Below are positions 24,980 through 34,914 of a DNA stretch of 49,107 nt, in pieces. The stretch lies in the NCBI GenBank assembly GCA_944381115.1, contig CALWJV010000019.1, positions 1-49,107 on the forward strand. Reading direction: 5' to 3'. The DNA is from an uncultured Clostridia bacterium (GTDB lineage: Bacteria > Bacillota > Clostridia > Oscillospirales > CAG-272). Position 1 is the stretch's first letter. Each line of letters starts with the position of its first letter. A model generated the notes under the pieces. That model was not told the origin of the DNA and did no database searches. It worked only from the letters and a program-made list of their open reading frames with translations. The position numbers were made by a program, and so were the translations under genes.

Positions 24980-25113
24980 TATGAAGAAATATTTGCTGCA
25001 ATCGGCATTACATTCCGAAGAGCATATTATCGGGCAAATCCCCGTATGATTTTAGAAAACAGTGTTTCGGCTGTAAAAATCTGGAGTTTATTATAATAGA
25101 AAGGGGGAGTACA

Positions 25114-26856
25114 TTGATACCCGACAGCGTAATAGAAGAAATTAAAAGTAAAAATGAGATATCGAGTGTCATATCTGCATATGTATCATTGAAAAAAGCA
25201 GGATCAAATATGCAGGGACTGTGCCCCTTTCATAATGAAAAAACACCGTCGTTTACTGTTTTTGAATCAACTCAAAGTTTCCATTGCTTCGGATGCGGAG
25301 CGGGCGGGGATGTTATAACATTTATAAGGAAAATTGAAAATCTTACATATGTTGAGGCTATACGTTTTCTTGCCGCAAAATGCGGTATTAACATTCCCGA
25401 AGGAGACGGAAATCATAAATACGGAGTACGAAAAAGCCGTATACTTGAAATGAATAAGGCGGCGGCGCGTTTTTTTCATACAGCACTGCTTTATTCTGAT
25501 GAAGCTAAAGCGTATTTGGTAAAAAGAGGGCTAAGTAAATCAACTGTAAATCATTTCGGACTCGGTTACGCACCCGGCAGAAACGAACTGATAGTTCACA
25601 TGAAAAAACTCGGATATACTGAAGAAGAATTGACATATGCAAGGCTTGCCGGAAAAAACGAAAAAGGAATATTTTCATTTTTCAGAAACAGGTTAATGTT
25701 TCCGATAATAGATACGTCAGGTTCCGTAATAGGTTTTGGAGGAAGGATAATCGATAACAGTTCTAAAAGCAAATATCTTAATACTCCGGAAACAATTGCG
25801 TTTAACAAAGGGAAAAATTTGTTTGCAATGAATTATGCTAAAGATTACTGCAAAGATGAGATCATAATCTGTGAAGGGTACATGGATGTAATAGCGCTTC
25901 ATGCTGCAGGTTTTAAAAATGCAGTCGCCTCTCTCGGAACAGCGCTTACAAAAGGTCAGGCGGAGTTGATAAAACGTTATACAGTTTCGGGAAAGGCAAT
26001 TCTTTCATACGACAGTGACGGCGCCGGAAAAGAGGCAGCAAATAAAGGATTCAGAATATTGACTGAAAATGGACTTGATGTAAGGATTTTAAGGATCAAA
26101 GGAGCAAAAGATCCGGATGAATATATAAAAAATTACGGAGCTGACGCTTTTCGCGAACTTCTTAAGTCAAGTGAAAATAAATTTGACTTTATAATGAATA
26201 ACATACTTTCAAAATACGATATTTTGACAGATGAAGGAAAAATAAAGGCAGCAAATTTAATTTGTGCCGAAATAGCGGCGTTTAATTCATCTGTAGAGCG
26301 TGAACTGTATGCGGAAAGGGCATCAAAGAGGCTTGGAATATCAAAAGAAAGTATTGCAAGTGAAATAAAAAAGCAAGCAAAGAAAAAAATGACTGAGAGT
26401 ACAAGTGAGTATAAAAAGAAATTACATGACAAAGCAATTGGTTTAGGAGACAGGATAAACCCCGAACGGTCTGCAAATTTGAAGGCAGCAACAGCAGAAG
26501 AAGCGATTCTCGGAATAATGATGCTTTATCCTGAAAGAATGAAAGAAGTGTTCAGCGGAAAATCAGATCTGACTGAAGATGATTTTGTGACTTCATTTAA
26601 TAAGCGGGTATTCATAAGTCTAAAAAAAATGTATGAAGAAGGGAACTCCGATGTAGGAGTACTGGGAGAAATTTTTACCGAAGAAGAAATGGGTCGGATA
26701 TATGAAATGAAATTAAAACGTAATGGGCTTGAATCTTCGTCAGACGAAGTTTTTTCTGATAACATATCGGCTCTGAAAGCGGAAAAGGCGGTTAACGAAA
26801 CTGATATAGAAAAAATTATAAAGGCAAAACTTTCCGGGAAAAACACGGATAAATAA
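25114..26856 (+). CDS. dnaG: DNA primase
   Basis: This 580-residue primase makes RNA primers at the replication fork. The N-terminal CHC2 zinc-binding domain carries CPFHNEKTPSF and HCFGCGAGGD. The catalytic core includes the RNMF-like FRNRLMFPI region and FGGRII. The TOPRIM domain shows EGYMDVIALHAAG and YDSDGAGKEAA. The C-terminal helicase-interaction part (about 440-580) is present but poorly conserved in sequence. The start is TTG after AAGGGGGAG. It precedes rpoD by 154 bases, the classic macromolecular-synthesis arrangement. Confidence 0.95.
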   Translation: MIPDSVIEEIKSKNEISSVISAYVSLKKAGSNMQGLCPFHNEKTPSFTVFESTQSFHCFGCGAGGDVITFIRKIENLTYVEAIRFLAAKCGINIPEGDGNHKYGVRKSRILEMNKAAARFFHTALLYSDEAKAYLVKRGLSKSTVNHFGLGYAPGRNELIVHMKKLGYTEEELTYARLAGKNEKGIFSFFRNRLMFPIIDTSGSVIGFGGRIIDNSSKSKYLNTPETIAFNKGKNLFAMNYAKDYCKDEIIICEGYMDVIALHAAGFKNAVASLGTALTKGQAELIKRYTVSGKAILSYDSDGAGKEAANKGFRILTENGLDVRILRIKGAKDPDEYIKNYGADAFRELLKSSENKFDFIMNNILSKYDILTDEGKIKAANLICAEIAAFNSSVERELYAERASKRLGISKESIASEIKKQAKKKMTESTSEYKKKLHDKAIGLGDRINPERSANLKAATAEEAILGIMMLYPERMKEVFSGKSDLTEDDFVTSFNKRVFISLKKMYEEGNSDVGVLGEIFTEEEMGRIYEMKLKRNGLESSSDEVFSDNISALKAEKAVNETDIEKIIKAKLSGKNTDK

Positions 26857-27010
26857 AATTTAAAATCGGATATTTTTAGAAATAAATAAAATTAAAATAA
26901 TAATGCTGTGTTTGCAAAAAATAAATAGTGAGAAAATAAAGCGCAAAATATAAAAAGATTTAAGGCAAAGTAAAAATAAATGCGGAGACTCCGCACGAAA
27001 GGACACAAAA

Positions 27011-28102
27011 ATGAGCGAAAAAAAATTTGATATGCAAGAACTTATTGAAAAGGGAAAAACAAAAGGATCTCTCTCGCAAAGCGAAATACTTGAGGTAATT
27101 GATGATGACGAATTTGATATTGACCAAATAGAGAAAATATATGAGACACTTGAAAACAATGGAGTCGAAGTTACGGGTTACATGGATTCCTCAGAATTCA
27201 AGGAACTTGAAAACGAACTAAAACAGTTTGATTCACCGGAAGATATGGAAATGGCTCTTATCCAAGAGGGACTTGTAATAGATGACCCTGTAAGAATGTA
27301 CTTAAAGGAAATCGGAAGAGTTACATTATTGAGTCTGGATGAAGAACTTGAACTTGCAAAGAAAATGGCAGAAGGAGACGAAAAAGCAAAAAAGAGGCTT
27401 GTAGAAGCAAATCTCCGCCTTGTGGTAAGTATTGCAAAAAGGTACGTGGGAAAGGGGATGTTCTTTCTTGATCTGATACAAGAAGGTAATCTCGGTCTAA
27501 TGAAGGCAGTCGAAAAATTTGATTATCAAAAAGGATATAAATTTTCTACTTATGCTACATGGTGGATAAGACAGGCAATCACAAGAGCCATAGCGGATCA
27601 GGCAAGAACGATCAGAATACCGGTACACATGGTGGAGACAATTCACAAAGTTTCCAGGGCATCCCGTCAACTTCTTCAGGAAAACGGTAAAGAGCCGACC
27701 GCAGAAGAAATAGCAAAGGTACTTGATATGCCTTCCGAAAAAGTAAGAGAAATAATGAAAATTGCACAAGATCCTGTTTCGCTTGAAACGCCGATCGGTG
27801 AAGAAGAAGACAGTCATCTCGGAGACTTTATTCCGGATGAAGATTCTCCGGCACCGTCTGAGGCAGCATCACAAAGCATGCTCAGAGAACAGTTAATAGA
27901 CGTTTTAAGAACCCTTACCCCAAGGGAAGAACAAGTCCTTACTCTGAGATTCGGACTTGAGGACGGCAGACCGAGAACGCTTGAAGAAGTTGGAAGGGTA
28001 TTCAAAATAACGAGAGAAAGAATCCGTCAGATAGAAGCAAAGGCACTCCGTAAACTGCGTCACCCGAGCCGATCAAAGCGATTAAAAGATTATCTTGACT
28101 GA
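27011..28102 (+). CDS. rpoD: Primary sigma factor RpoD (sigma-A)
   Basis: This 363-residue housekeeping sigma factor directs RNA polymerase to the TTGACA/TATAAT promoters seen throughout the window. A short region 1.1 (about 1-75) is followed by [11 protein letters not shown] (region 1.2). Region 2 contains [31 protein letters not shown] and the -10 recognition stretch [16 protein letters not shown]. Region 3 begins with [11 protein letters not shown]. Region 4 has the [23 protein letters not shown]. The length matches Bacillota sigma-A. CGAAAGGA precedes the ATG. Confidence 0.97.
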   Translation: MSEKKFDMQELIEKGKTKGSLSQSEILEVIDDDEFDIDQIEKIYETLENNGVEVTGYMDSSEFKELENELKQFDSPEDMEMALIQEGLVIDDPVRMYLKEIGRVTLLSLDEELELAKKMAEGDEKAKKRLVEANLRLVVSIAKRYVGKGMFFLDLIQEGNLGLMKAVEKFDYQKGYKFSTYATWWIRQAITRAIADQARTIRIPVHMVETIHKVSRASRQLLQENGKEPTAEEIAKVLDMPSEKVREIMKIAQDPVSLETPIGEEEDSHLGDFIPDEDSPAPSEAASQSMLREQLIDVLRTLTPREEQVLTLRFGLEDGRPRTLEEVGRVFKITRERIRQIEAKALRKLRHPSRSKRLKDYLD

Positions 28103-28292
28103 TTTGTAAATTTTAAAATTGACAAAATAACGGCTTTTGCCAGAGTTTTTTGTGCATAAAACAAATAGCATTGGGATTTTTATACAAAAAACAATGGCTG
28201 TAAATAAGCGATATGACCAATGTAAAATCAGAGTTTGAAATGCTGTTAACAAAAAAGATGATTTACATAAATATTTGTTCCCAAAAAATGAC

Positions 28293-28321
28293 TTGACATT
28301 CCTTATAAATTATTGTAAAAT
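28293..28321 (+). promoter_or_regulatory. Promoter of the solute-binding lipoprotein gene
   Basis: TTGACA (28293-28298) and TAAAAT (28316-28321) are 17 bp apart. The start codon is 48 bases downstream. Confidence 0.8.
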
Positions 28322-28369
28322 AAGACATAAAATAAAATTATCGTATGCAAACAGGAGGAAAATTTGCAA

Positions 28370-29965
28370 ATGAAAAGAAGAATCTTGTCGCTTGCCATAT
28401 GCGTAATTATGTTGGTGTCGGCATTTACAATGGCGTCATGTTCCGGAAACGATTCTGATGAATTGTTTAACGTTATTTACGGAAACGACGGTAATGCAAC
28501 CAATAACTTAACGCCAATGACCATCACAATATACACTATAACTGACGGTTCTACAACTGACGAAGCGATCAAGGATGTTGAGGAGGCCCTTTCGGAAATT
28601 TCAGAGAAAAAGTATAATACAACAATCGACCTTATACTTTTACCTGAAGAAACTTATGCATCTATTGTATTCAATAAACTTAATTCTTCGATCTCCGCGT
28701 ATCATCAATGGGTATCATTAAATGATACGCCGGAAACATATGAAGACAAGGAACTAAATAAAAACCCTGAACTTAACAGGAATCCTGACGTAACAGTAGC
28801 ATCAAAGATCCCTGCAGAAGTTCAGAATGCAAACATAGATATTTTCCTTGTATATAATCCTCCGGCAGATTCCCCCACGCTTGATCCTGACTCAGAGTAC
28901 TATAATCCGATACTTAAAAACAACGGAATGTTCAAGCTTCTTTATGACGCGAGAGCCCTTGCAGAACTTGATGCAGATAATATGATAACAAACGGTCAAT
29001 TTTCTCCGCTCAAGACAATTGCGCCTTCAAGTGCAATAAATTTTGTTACACGAGTCAATTATAGGGGAGTAATAAAAGGCGACACAATGAATGACAGTAA
29101 CAAGCAAATTTTCGGAATTCCGAATAACTATATTTACGGAAGTTACGATTATGTAATGTTCAATGTTACAAATGATGCAAATGGTAATCCTGTAGGAATC
29201 AATAAGATATATAATGTTGACGATAAAACCGGAATTGTAAATGACAACTCCCTTGCCCAGGCGGTCGCAGAACTTGAAAAAATGATTGAACCGAGACTCA
29301 GTGTAATTCTCAGTATAAACAACATAGAGCCGGAAATGAATCCCAATTGGAGTGACGAGAGAAAAGAAGAGTGGCAAAGAGCATATGATAATGCAAAATC
29401 CAATGCATGCCAGGAGATACTTGGCGTACGTCATATAGAAAGAACATTCAGTTCGTATGAAGAGTATCTCGAATCAGGAGATGAGACATTTGCAATAGGG
29501 TACATAAGCGGTGAAAAGTCTTTGGAGGAACTTTTTGAAGAAAACGGAATACTTGATGTATATGTAAAAGAAACCAATAAAGTATCAAGCGAATATGCTA
29601 CCGAATCTATGTTTTGTGTAAATCCCGGATCAGTTCGCTATTTTGATGAAAACGGAGCAGAAGTAGTAGATGAGACGAGGATTAAAAGATGCCTTGAAGT
29701 CCTTATGCTTATAAACAATGACGCAGATTTCCGTAACACACTTCAGTACGGAGTAAGGGATAAGCACTATACAAAATTACTTGATGATACAATTTCGGTA
29801 ACCGGAACCGCCGAAGATAGATACATAATGTTTCCGCAGTGGACAGGAAATATGTACATTCTGGAACCTGCAGATACTATGAGCAGAGCAATGATGCTTA
29901 TGGCTACAGATGAATGGCGACTTGCAAAAATACAGGCCAATGAAACAGTGAAAGAGGAAGAGTAG
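28370..29965 (+). CDS. Extracellular solute-binding-like lipoprotein
   Basis: This 531-residue exported lipoprotein has a basic N-terminus (MKRR), a hydrophobic signal and the lipobox MASC, then an acidic, Asn/Asp-rich linker. The mature part resembles large family-1 ABC solute-binding proteins: TMTITIYTITDGST and a DIFLVY strand typical of the first lobe, and a C-terminal region ending in a W-containing helix. No permease or ATPase gene is beside it, so it is an orphan. The ligand is unknown. The ATG follows AGGAGG. The gene has its own promoter and terminator, so it is monocistronic between rpoD and yceD. Confidence 0.7.
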   Translation: MKRRILSLAICVIMLVSAFTMASCSGNDSDELFNVIYGNDGNATNNLTPMTITIYTITDGSTTDEAIKDVEEALSEISEKKYNTTIDLILLPEETYASIVFNKLNSSISAYHQWVSLNDTPETYEDKELNKNPELNRNPDVTVASKIPAEVQNANIDIFLVYNPPADSPTLDPDSEYYNPILKNNGMFKLLYDARALAELDADNMITNGQFSPLKTIAPSSAINFVTRVNYRGVIKGDTMNDSNKQIFGIPNNYIYGSYDYVMFNVTNDANGNPVGINKIYNVDDKTGIVNDNSLAQAVAELEKMIEPRLSVILSINNIEPEMNPNWSDERKEEWQRAYDNAKSNACQEILGVRHIERTFSSYEEYLESGDETFAIGYISGEKSLEELFEENGILDVYVKETNKVSSEYATESMFCVNPGSVRYFDENGAEVVDETRIKRCLEVLMLINNDADFRNTLQYGVRDKHYTKLLDDTISVTGTAEDRYIMFPQWTGNMYILEPADTMSRAMMLMATDEWRLAKIQANETVKEEE

Positions 29966-29987
29966 TTAATAGAATAGAATATAAAAG

Positions 29988-30028
29988 AGACCGAGCGAGA
30001 GAAATTTTCTCAATCGGTCTTTTATATA
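29988..30028 (+). terminator. Terminator of the lipoprotein gene
   Basis: AGACCGA and TCGGTCT (29988-29994 and 30014-30020) enclose a second stem GAGA/TCTC. The hairpin is followed by TTTATATAT. Confidence 0.75.
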
Positions 30029-30136
30029 TATTTTAAAATAAAATAACCAACAAAAAGTTTATTAAAATGATAAATTTTTAAAAAATGCAAGACAAAAATA
30101 CTATAAATAAAATTTTTTAAAAAAAACAAAAATGTA

Positions 30137-30165
30137 TTGACAAATTATATAAAATAGTATATAAT
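30137..30165 (+). promoter_or_regulatory. Promoter of the yceD-rpmF operon
   Basis: TTGACA (30137-30142) and TATAAT (30160-30165) are separated by 17 bp, a full consensus match. Confidence 0.9.
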
Positions 30166-30235
30166 TAATTGCGTGGCGTTTTATTTTGCAATTTAATATT
30201 AAAATCATGTTATACCCCGAAACGGAGGAATGTAT

Positions 30236-30739
30236 ATGGATATAAACATAAAACCGCTGCTTTCTTCCGAGGTAAGGAAAATAAATTTTTCTTATGATAT
30301 TCCGATCTCACATAGTGAAGGCGGCTATAAATTTTCGGATAAGATTTTTGTAAAAGGCGAAGTAAAGGACATGGGCGGTTATATGGTCTTGGAAGCAAAG
30401 GCAAAAGTTGACTATGAAACAGAATGCGCAAGATGCCTTAAACCGATCACCGGCCAATGTGAAATTGATTTTGTAAGAGAGGTAGCATTGAAGTTGGAAT
30501 CAAAGGATGAAGAAGGAGAGTATATACTCGTAAACGAAAATTCCTGTCTTTCGATTGATGAAGCAATCAAGGAAGAAATCATTCTTTCATTGCCGCTTAG
30601 AAGTCTATGTAAAGAAGATTGTAAGGGGTTATGCCCAAAGTGCGGATGCAATAAAAATGAAACTGAATGCTCCTGCGTTTTAAAAGAGCCTGATCCGAGG
30701 TGGAATATCTTAAAAACTTTTTCGGAAAAAGGTGAATAA
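30236..30739 (+). CDS. YceD/DUF177 family protein
   Basis: This 167-residue protein belongs to the YceD (DUF177) family, nearly always found just upstream of rpmF. In bacteria and plastids it is connected with 23S rRNA accumulation and ribosome assembly. The conserved CARCLKPI stretch is near the middle. A cysteine cluster CKEDCKGLCPKCGCN near the C-terminus probably binds zinc. The ATG at 30236 is well spaced from GGAGGA. An ATG at 30230 is too close to it. rpmF follows about 140 bases downstream. Confidence 0.9.
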   Translation: MDINIKPLLSSEVRKINFSYDIPISHSEGGYKFSDKIFVKGEVKDMGGYMVLEAKAKVDYETECARCLKPITGQCEIDFVREVALKLESKDEEGEYILVNENSCLSIDEAIKEEIILSLPLRSLCKEDCKGLCPKCGCNKNETECSCVLKEPDPRWNILKTFSEKGE

Positions 30740-30882
30740 TATATAAAATTCAGGAAAATAAAAAAGTGATTTTTTGAAAAAAAAAGATATGTCCGCTAAA
30801 AGCGTTCATTATATAAAAAGACAGATGTCTGTTGCCGATTTCGGAGGCGGAATCAGCATTAGTAAACAGGAGGTGTAGAAAA

Positions 30883-31062
30883 ATGGCAGTACCGAAGAGA
30901 AAAGTATCAAAAGCAAGACGTGACAAGCGTCGTTCCAGCGTATGGAAACTTGATATGCCCGGCATGACACAGTGTAAATGCGGAGAGTATAACCTATCTC
31001 ACAGAGTTTGCAGAGCGTGCGGAACATATAATGGTAAGGAGCTCATAAAAACTGCTCATTAA
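30883..31062 (+). CDS. rpmF: Large ribosomal subunit protein bL32
   Basis: This 59-residue basic ribosomal protein starts [18 protein letters not shown]. The zinc-ribbon type has four cysteines (CKCG ... CRACG), so the organism uses the zinc-dependent L32. The ATG is preceded by a strong AGGAGGTG. An earlier in-frame ATG at 30832 would add 17 residues with no similarity. The next gene on the strand starts 24 bases downstream. Confidence 0.97.
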   Translation: MAVPKRKVSKARRDKRRSSVWKLDMPGMTQCKCGEYNLSHRVCRACGTYNGKELIKTAH

Positions 31063-31085
31063 TGCGCTGAAAGGAGTTATCCACA

Positions 31086-32405
31086 GTGGTAACCGTGTAT
31101 AAAGTTGTTTCTGGCTCTATTGCTGAAAATGCAGGGATAAGAGCCGGAGACATATTACACACTGTCAACGGAAAGGAAATAAGTGATGTACTTGACTACC
31201 GTTTCTATTTAACGGAGAAAAAGGCGGAACTTTCTCTTACGCGCGACGGTGTATTTTACAATGTAAAAATACACAAGGAAATGTACGCCGATATCGGATT
31301 GGAATTCAGGACTTATTTAATGGATGAGAAGCATTCCTGCCGAAACCGGTGCATTTTCTGTTTTATTGACCAATTACCGAAAGGAATGAGAGAGACACTA
31401 TATTTCAAAGATGACGATTCAAGACTTTCTTTTCTTATGGGTAATTATATAACGCTTACAAATTTGAAAGAAGCCGACGTTGACAGAATCATAAAAATGC
31501 GTATAAGTCCCATAAATGTTTCGGTCCATACGATGAATCCGGAACTTCGTGTAACAATGATGAAAAACAAAAATGCCGGGATTGTACTAGGATACTTGAA
31601 AAAACTTTCAGATGCCGGCATATATCTTAATTGTCAGATAGTACTTTGTAAGGGAATAAACGACGGAGACGAACTTATTTACAGTATGAAGGAACTGTCA
31701 AAATTTTATCCGCAGGTAAGCAGTGTTTCAATAGTTCCTGCAGGAATGACAAAATACCGTAACGGTCTTTATCCTCTTTCACCGTATACTGAGGAAGAGT
31801 GCGAAAAGATCATAGATCAAGTGACTGGTTACGGCGATCAATGTCTGAAAAAATACGGCAGCAGGATTTTTTATTGCGGGGATGAATTTTACGTCAAAAG
31901 CGGAAGACCTATACCTGATGAAAAATTTTATGAGGATTTTGCCCAGATAGAAAACGGAGTCGGAATGATGGCGTCGATGAAGGCGGAATTTGATTCGGAA
32001 CTTTCTCAAATTGAGACCAAAAAAGTTGTACCGAGAAAAGTTTCCTGTGCGACAGGGTATGCCGCGTACAATTTTATAAAGTCTCTTGCAGACGAGGTGT
32101 CAAAGGTAAGGCAGGGATTGCAGGTAAATGTATACAAAATAAAAAATAATTTTTTCGGGGAGAGCATTACCGTTTCCGGGTTGCTTACCGGTACAGACCT
32201 TGCAGAGCAACTTAAACCGCACGCCGAAAAGGGAGAACTTGGGGACACACTGTATCTTTCGCGGAATATGTTGAGAGCCGAAGGAGATTTTTTCCTTGAC
32301 GGCATGACCCCTGACGAACTTTCCGAAAAACTTTCCGGAATAAAAATTAAGTTCTTACAAAATGACGGAGCAAAATTTTTTCTTGCTATATCGGAGAAAA
32401 AATAA
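31086..32405 (+). CDS. DUF512 protein (PDZ plus radical-SAM-like)
   Basis: This 439-residue protein has a PDZ domain (about 1-65: SGSIAENAGIRAGDILHTVNG), then a radical-SAM-like region with the 4Fe-4S motif CRNRCIFCFIDQ, and the DUF512 C-terminal domain (about 215-420). This architecture is typical of Clostridia, where the gene lies next to der, as here. No reaction is established. The start is GTG with AAAGGAG upstream. It follows rpmF at 24 bases, so it may share the yceD promoter. Confidence 0.9.
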   Translation: MVTVYKVVSGSIAENAGIRAGDILHTVNGKEISDVLDYRFYLTEKKAELSLTRDGVFYNVKIHKEMYADIGLEFRTYLMDEKHSCRNRCIFCFIDQLPKGMRETLYFKDDDSRLSFLMGNYITLTNLKEADVDRIIKMRISPINVSVHTMNPELRVTMMKNKNAGIVLGYLKKLSDAGIYLNCQIVLCKGINDGDELIYSMKELSKFYPQVSSVSIVPAGMTKYRNGLYPLSPYTEEECEKIIDQVTGYGDQCLKKYGSRIFYCGDEFYVKSGRPIPDEKFYEDFAQIENGVGMMASMKAEFDSELSQIETKKVVPRKVSCATGYAAYNFIKSLADEVSKVRQGLQVNVYKIKNNFFGESITVSGLLTGTDLAEQLKPHAEKGELGDTLYLSRNMLRAEGDFFLDGMTPDELSEKLSGIKIKFLQNDGAKFFLAISEKK

Positions 32406-32552
32406 CAAAGTTTCATGGAACGGTTGAAGCCTATAAAAAGTTTTACCTCTATTTTTTCAAATACTAACAAATACTAATTTTATAAATGCCTTGATTGGTA
32501 AATTTTTTGTCAAAAGTTTTTAGGAGCGTGCAAAGCCTGTAATGAAGTTTTT

Positions 32553-32578
32553 GCCAAACTTTTTTCAAAAAGCGTGGC
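32553..32578. repeat. Imperfect palindrome upstream of der
   Basis: GCCAAACTTTTT and AAAAAGCGTGGC form an imperfect stem. Its sequence (a GTTTTTGCCAAAC...CAAAAAG core) looks like a dispersed intergenic repeat. Only one copy is in the window. Confidence 0.4.
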
Positions 32579-32591
32579 GGAAAGGATGGAT

Positions 32592-33920
32592 ATGAAACCT
32601 ATAGTTGCGATAGTGGGAAGACCCAATGTCGGCAAAAGCACACTGTTTAATAAACTGACCGGAAAACGCATATCCATTGTTGAGGATATACCTGGAGTAA
32701 CACGTGACAGAATATATTATGAAGCAAGTTGGAACGGAAAAGAAATGCTTCTTGTTGATACAGGAGGGATCGAGCCCAAAACTTCCGATTTGATACTCAA
32801 ACACATGCGTCTGCAGGCAGAAATAGCCATAGATACGGCGGATGTGATAATATTTATGTGTGATATACATGCAGGCCTTACTGCAGATGACAGAGATATT
32901 GCAACAATGCTTTTAAAATCAGGTAAGCCGGTCATACCGTGTGTTAATAAAATAGATTCCGTAGGTATGCCGCCGCCAGAGTTTTATGAATTTTACGGAC
33001 TTGGGTTCAGCGAGGACCCGATACCTATTTCTTCACTACACGGGACGGGATCAGGTGATCTTCTTGACAGAGTTGTAAGCTATTTTCCGGATGACCTCGG
33101 AACAGAAGAAGAAGATAAAGCAATATGCGTTGCAGTAATAGGTAAACCAAATGCTGGGAAATCATCGCTAATAAACAAGATATTAGGAGAAAACAGGCTT
33201 ATTGTTTCCGATATTGCAGGAACCACAAGAGATGCTATTGACAGCCGCGTGGAGAGTAAATACGGAGTTTTTAATTTTATAGATACGGCAGGTATACGCC
33301 GACAAAGTAAAGTTGAAGACAAAATAGAAAAGTACAGTGTTATACGTGCAAAACTTGCTGTTGAAAGAGCGGATGTATGTGTTGTAATGATAGATGCTGA
33401 ACAGGGAATAACTGAACAGGACGAGCGTATAGCCGGACTTGCGCACGAAGCAGGAAAGGGAATTGTTGTTTGTGTCAATAAATGGGATCTGATAGAAAAA
33501 AACAACAAGACGACAGGCGAATATACAAAGAAGATCAAAACAGCACTGTCTTACATGAATTATGCTGAAATAATTTATATTTCAGCAATTACAGGTCAAA
33601 GAATTGACAGACTTTTTGAAGAAATAAAAAAATCATACGCTGAGTCGAATAAACGGATAACGACAGGTGTACTGAACGATATGCTCGGGGATGCAATAGC
33701 AAGGGTACAGCCGCCGTCCGATAAAGGTAAGAGATTAAAGATATACTACATGACTCAGAATAACGTTGCACCTCCTACATTTGTTATATTCTGTAATAAT
33801 GCAGAATTGTTTCATTTTTCCTATCAAAGATATATAGAAAATTGTTTGCGTGATGTTTTCGGCTTTCATGGTACACCTATAAAGTTAATAATTCGTGAAA
33901 GAGGAGAATCGCCCGAATGA
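32592..33920 (+). CDS. der: Ribosome biogenesis GTPase Der (EngA)
   Basis: This 442-residue GTPase has two tandem G domains and is needed for 50S ribosome assembly. The first has GRPNVGKS, the DTGGIE switch and NKID. The second has GKPNAGKS, DTAGIRRQ and NKWD. The C-terminal KH-like domain ends with the GTPIKLIIRER motif. The ATG at 32592 is best spaced after GGAAAGGA. An upstream in-frame ATG (32586) or GTG (32574) would add two or six residues. It is followed after 18 bases by plsY. Confidence 0.96.
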   Translation: MKPIVAIVGRPNVGKSTLFNKLTGKRISIVEDIPGVTRDRIYYEASWNGKEMLLVDTGGIEPKTSDLILKHMRLQAEIAIDTADVIIFMCDIHAGLTADDRDIATMLLKSGKPVIPCVNKIDSVGMPPPEFYEFYGLGFSEDPIPISSLHGTGSGDLLDRVVSYFPDDLGTEEEDKAICVAVIGKPNAGKSSLINKILGENRLIVSDIAGTTRDAIDSRVESKYGVFNFIDTAGIRRQSKVEDKIEKYSVIRAKLAVERADVCVVMIDAEQGITEQDERIAGLAHEAGKGIVVCVNKWDLIEKNNKTTGEYTKKIKTALSYMNYAEIIYISAITGQRIDRLFEEIKKSYAESNKRITTGVLNDMLGDAIARVQPPSDKGKRLKIYYMTQNNVAPPTFVIFCNNAELFHFSYQRYIENCLRDVFGFHGTPIKLIIRERGESPE

Positions 33921-33938
33921 TGTCGGGCAAACTTACAT

Positions 33939-34775
33939 ATGTTTGAATTTATATTTAATTTATTCGGAGAAAATATTTGGTGGAAAGGTTTTATCGTTAA
34001 GGAAAACAGCGTCAATGCAATGCTATTTTACGGACTTATGTTTGTAGTGGCAATCGTTGCATATTTTTTAGGTTCGATTAACTCTGCGGTTATTTTCTCA
34101 AAATTGATATACGGCGAAGATATAAGAAAAAGCGGAAGCGGAAACGCCGGAATGACAAATATGATGCGTACATACGGAAAAGGTCCGGCAGCGCTTACTT
34201 TAGCATGTGACATGTTGAAAACTTTTATTGCAATGACAATAGGAACTGTTTTTTGCGGGATATTCGGAGCATATGTTGCCGGTCTTTTTACGGTTGTAGG
34301 TCATGTATTTCCGGTTTATTACGGATTTAAAGGTGGAAAAGGCGTTGCAGCATCGGCGATGATCGTGCTTTACCTTGATTACAGAGTGTTTTTAATGCTT
34401 TTTGCATTGTTTGTACTGATAGTATGGGCAACAAAGTATCTTTCTCTTGCATCTGTTATAGGAATGCTAATGTTTCCGCTAATAATGTACAGAATGGATA
34501 TCTGTCCTTATTTTAAAGCAGAACGACTTATCATATCGCTTGTAATTGCAGGAATAATTTTTTATAAACACAAAGCAAACCTTTCGCGCATAATGAATGG
34601 TAGCGAAAATAAGTTCAGTTTTAAAAAAACCGTTAAAAAAACAAAAATTTTCGAAGATAATAATTTTTCTTCGGAGGGTAATGATACTGATGATAAAGGT
34701 GTAATAACCGGTGATGAAAAAACACAGGTAAAAATCGAAGGCAGTAGAGAAGAAAGTACCGACGGCAAGGAATAA
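33939..34775 (+). CDS. plsY: Acyl-phosphate:glycerol-3-phosphate acyltransferase PlsY
   Basis: This 278-residue membrane enzyme makes lysophosphatidic acid, the first step of phospholipid synthesis. Family motifs are present: GSINSAVIFSKLIYGEDIRKSGSGNAGMTN, TYGKGPA and GHVFPVYYGFKGGKGVA. The protein is longer than typical PlsY (about 200). It carries about 27 extra N-terminal residues and a hydrophilic tail of about 70 residues (K-, D- and E-rich) after the last helix. No good binding site precedes 33939. An ATG at 34020 is an alternative start. A GC-rich hairpin lies at 34786-34801. Confidence 0.9.
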   Translation: MFEFIFNLFGENIWWKGFIVKENSVNAMLFYGLMFVVAIVAYFLGSINSAVIFSKLIYGEDIRKSGSGNAGMTNMMRTYGKGPAALTLACDMLKTFIAMTIGTVFCGIFGAYVAGLFTVVGHVFPVYYGFKGGKGVAASAMIVLYLDYRVFLMLFALFVLIVWATKYLSLASVIGMLMFPLIMYRMDICPYFKAERLIISLVIAGIIFYKHKANLSRIMNGSENKFSFKKTVKKTKIFEDNNFSSEGNDTDDKGVITGDEKTQVKIEGSREESTDGKE

Positions 34776-34785
34776 AAATATTACT

Positions 34786-34812
34786 CGGGGCAAAAGCCCC
34801 GGGGATATATTT
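34786..34812 (+). terminator. Weak terminator after plsY
   Basis: CGGGGC-AAAA-GCCCCG forms a compact GC stem, but only a short AT-rich tract (ATATATTT) follows. Confidence 0.5.
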
Positions 34813-34869
34813 CAAATTGAAATATTAGAAAAAACGTATACTTATTTTACACTGTAAAATGATAAAAAT

Positions 34870-34908
34870 GTCTTCATAGTTAAATGGATATAATAAGCCC
34901 CTCCTAAG
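34870..34908 (+). pseudogene. 5' half of a split tRNA-Arg(CCT)
   Basis: The acceptor 5' strand GTCTTCA, D arm and anticodon stem and loop (AGCCC, CTCCTAA, G) match a tRNA-Arg as far as 34908, then similarity stops. Its partner half is at 37600-37643. Joined at the loop they form a 75-nt tRNA with pairing acceptor (GTCTTCA/TGGAGAC), anticodon stem (AGCCC/GGGCT) and T arm. The 5' half also resembles the intact tRNA at 35050 (CATAGTTAAATGGATATAAT is identical). Confidence 0.85.
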
Positions 34909-34914
34909 TAGTAG

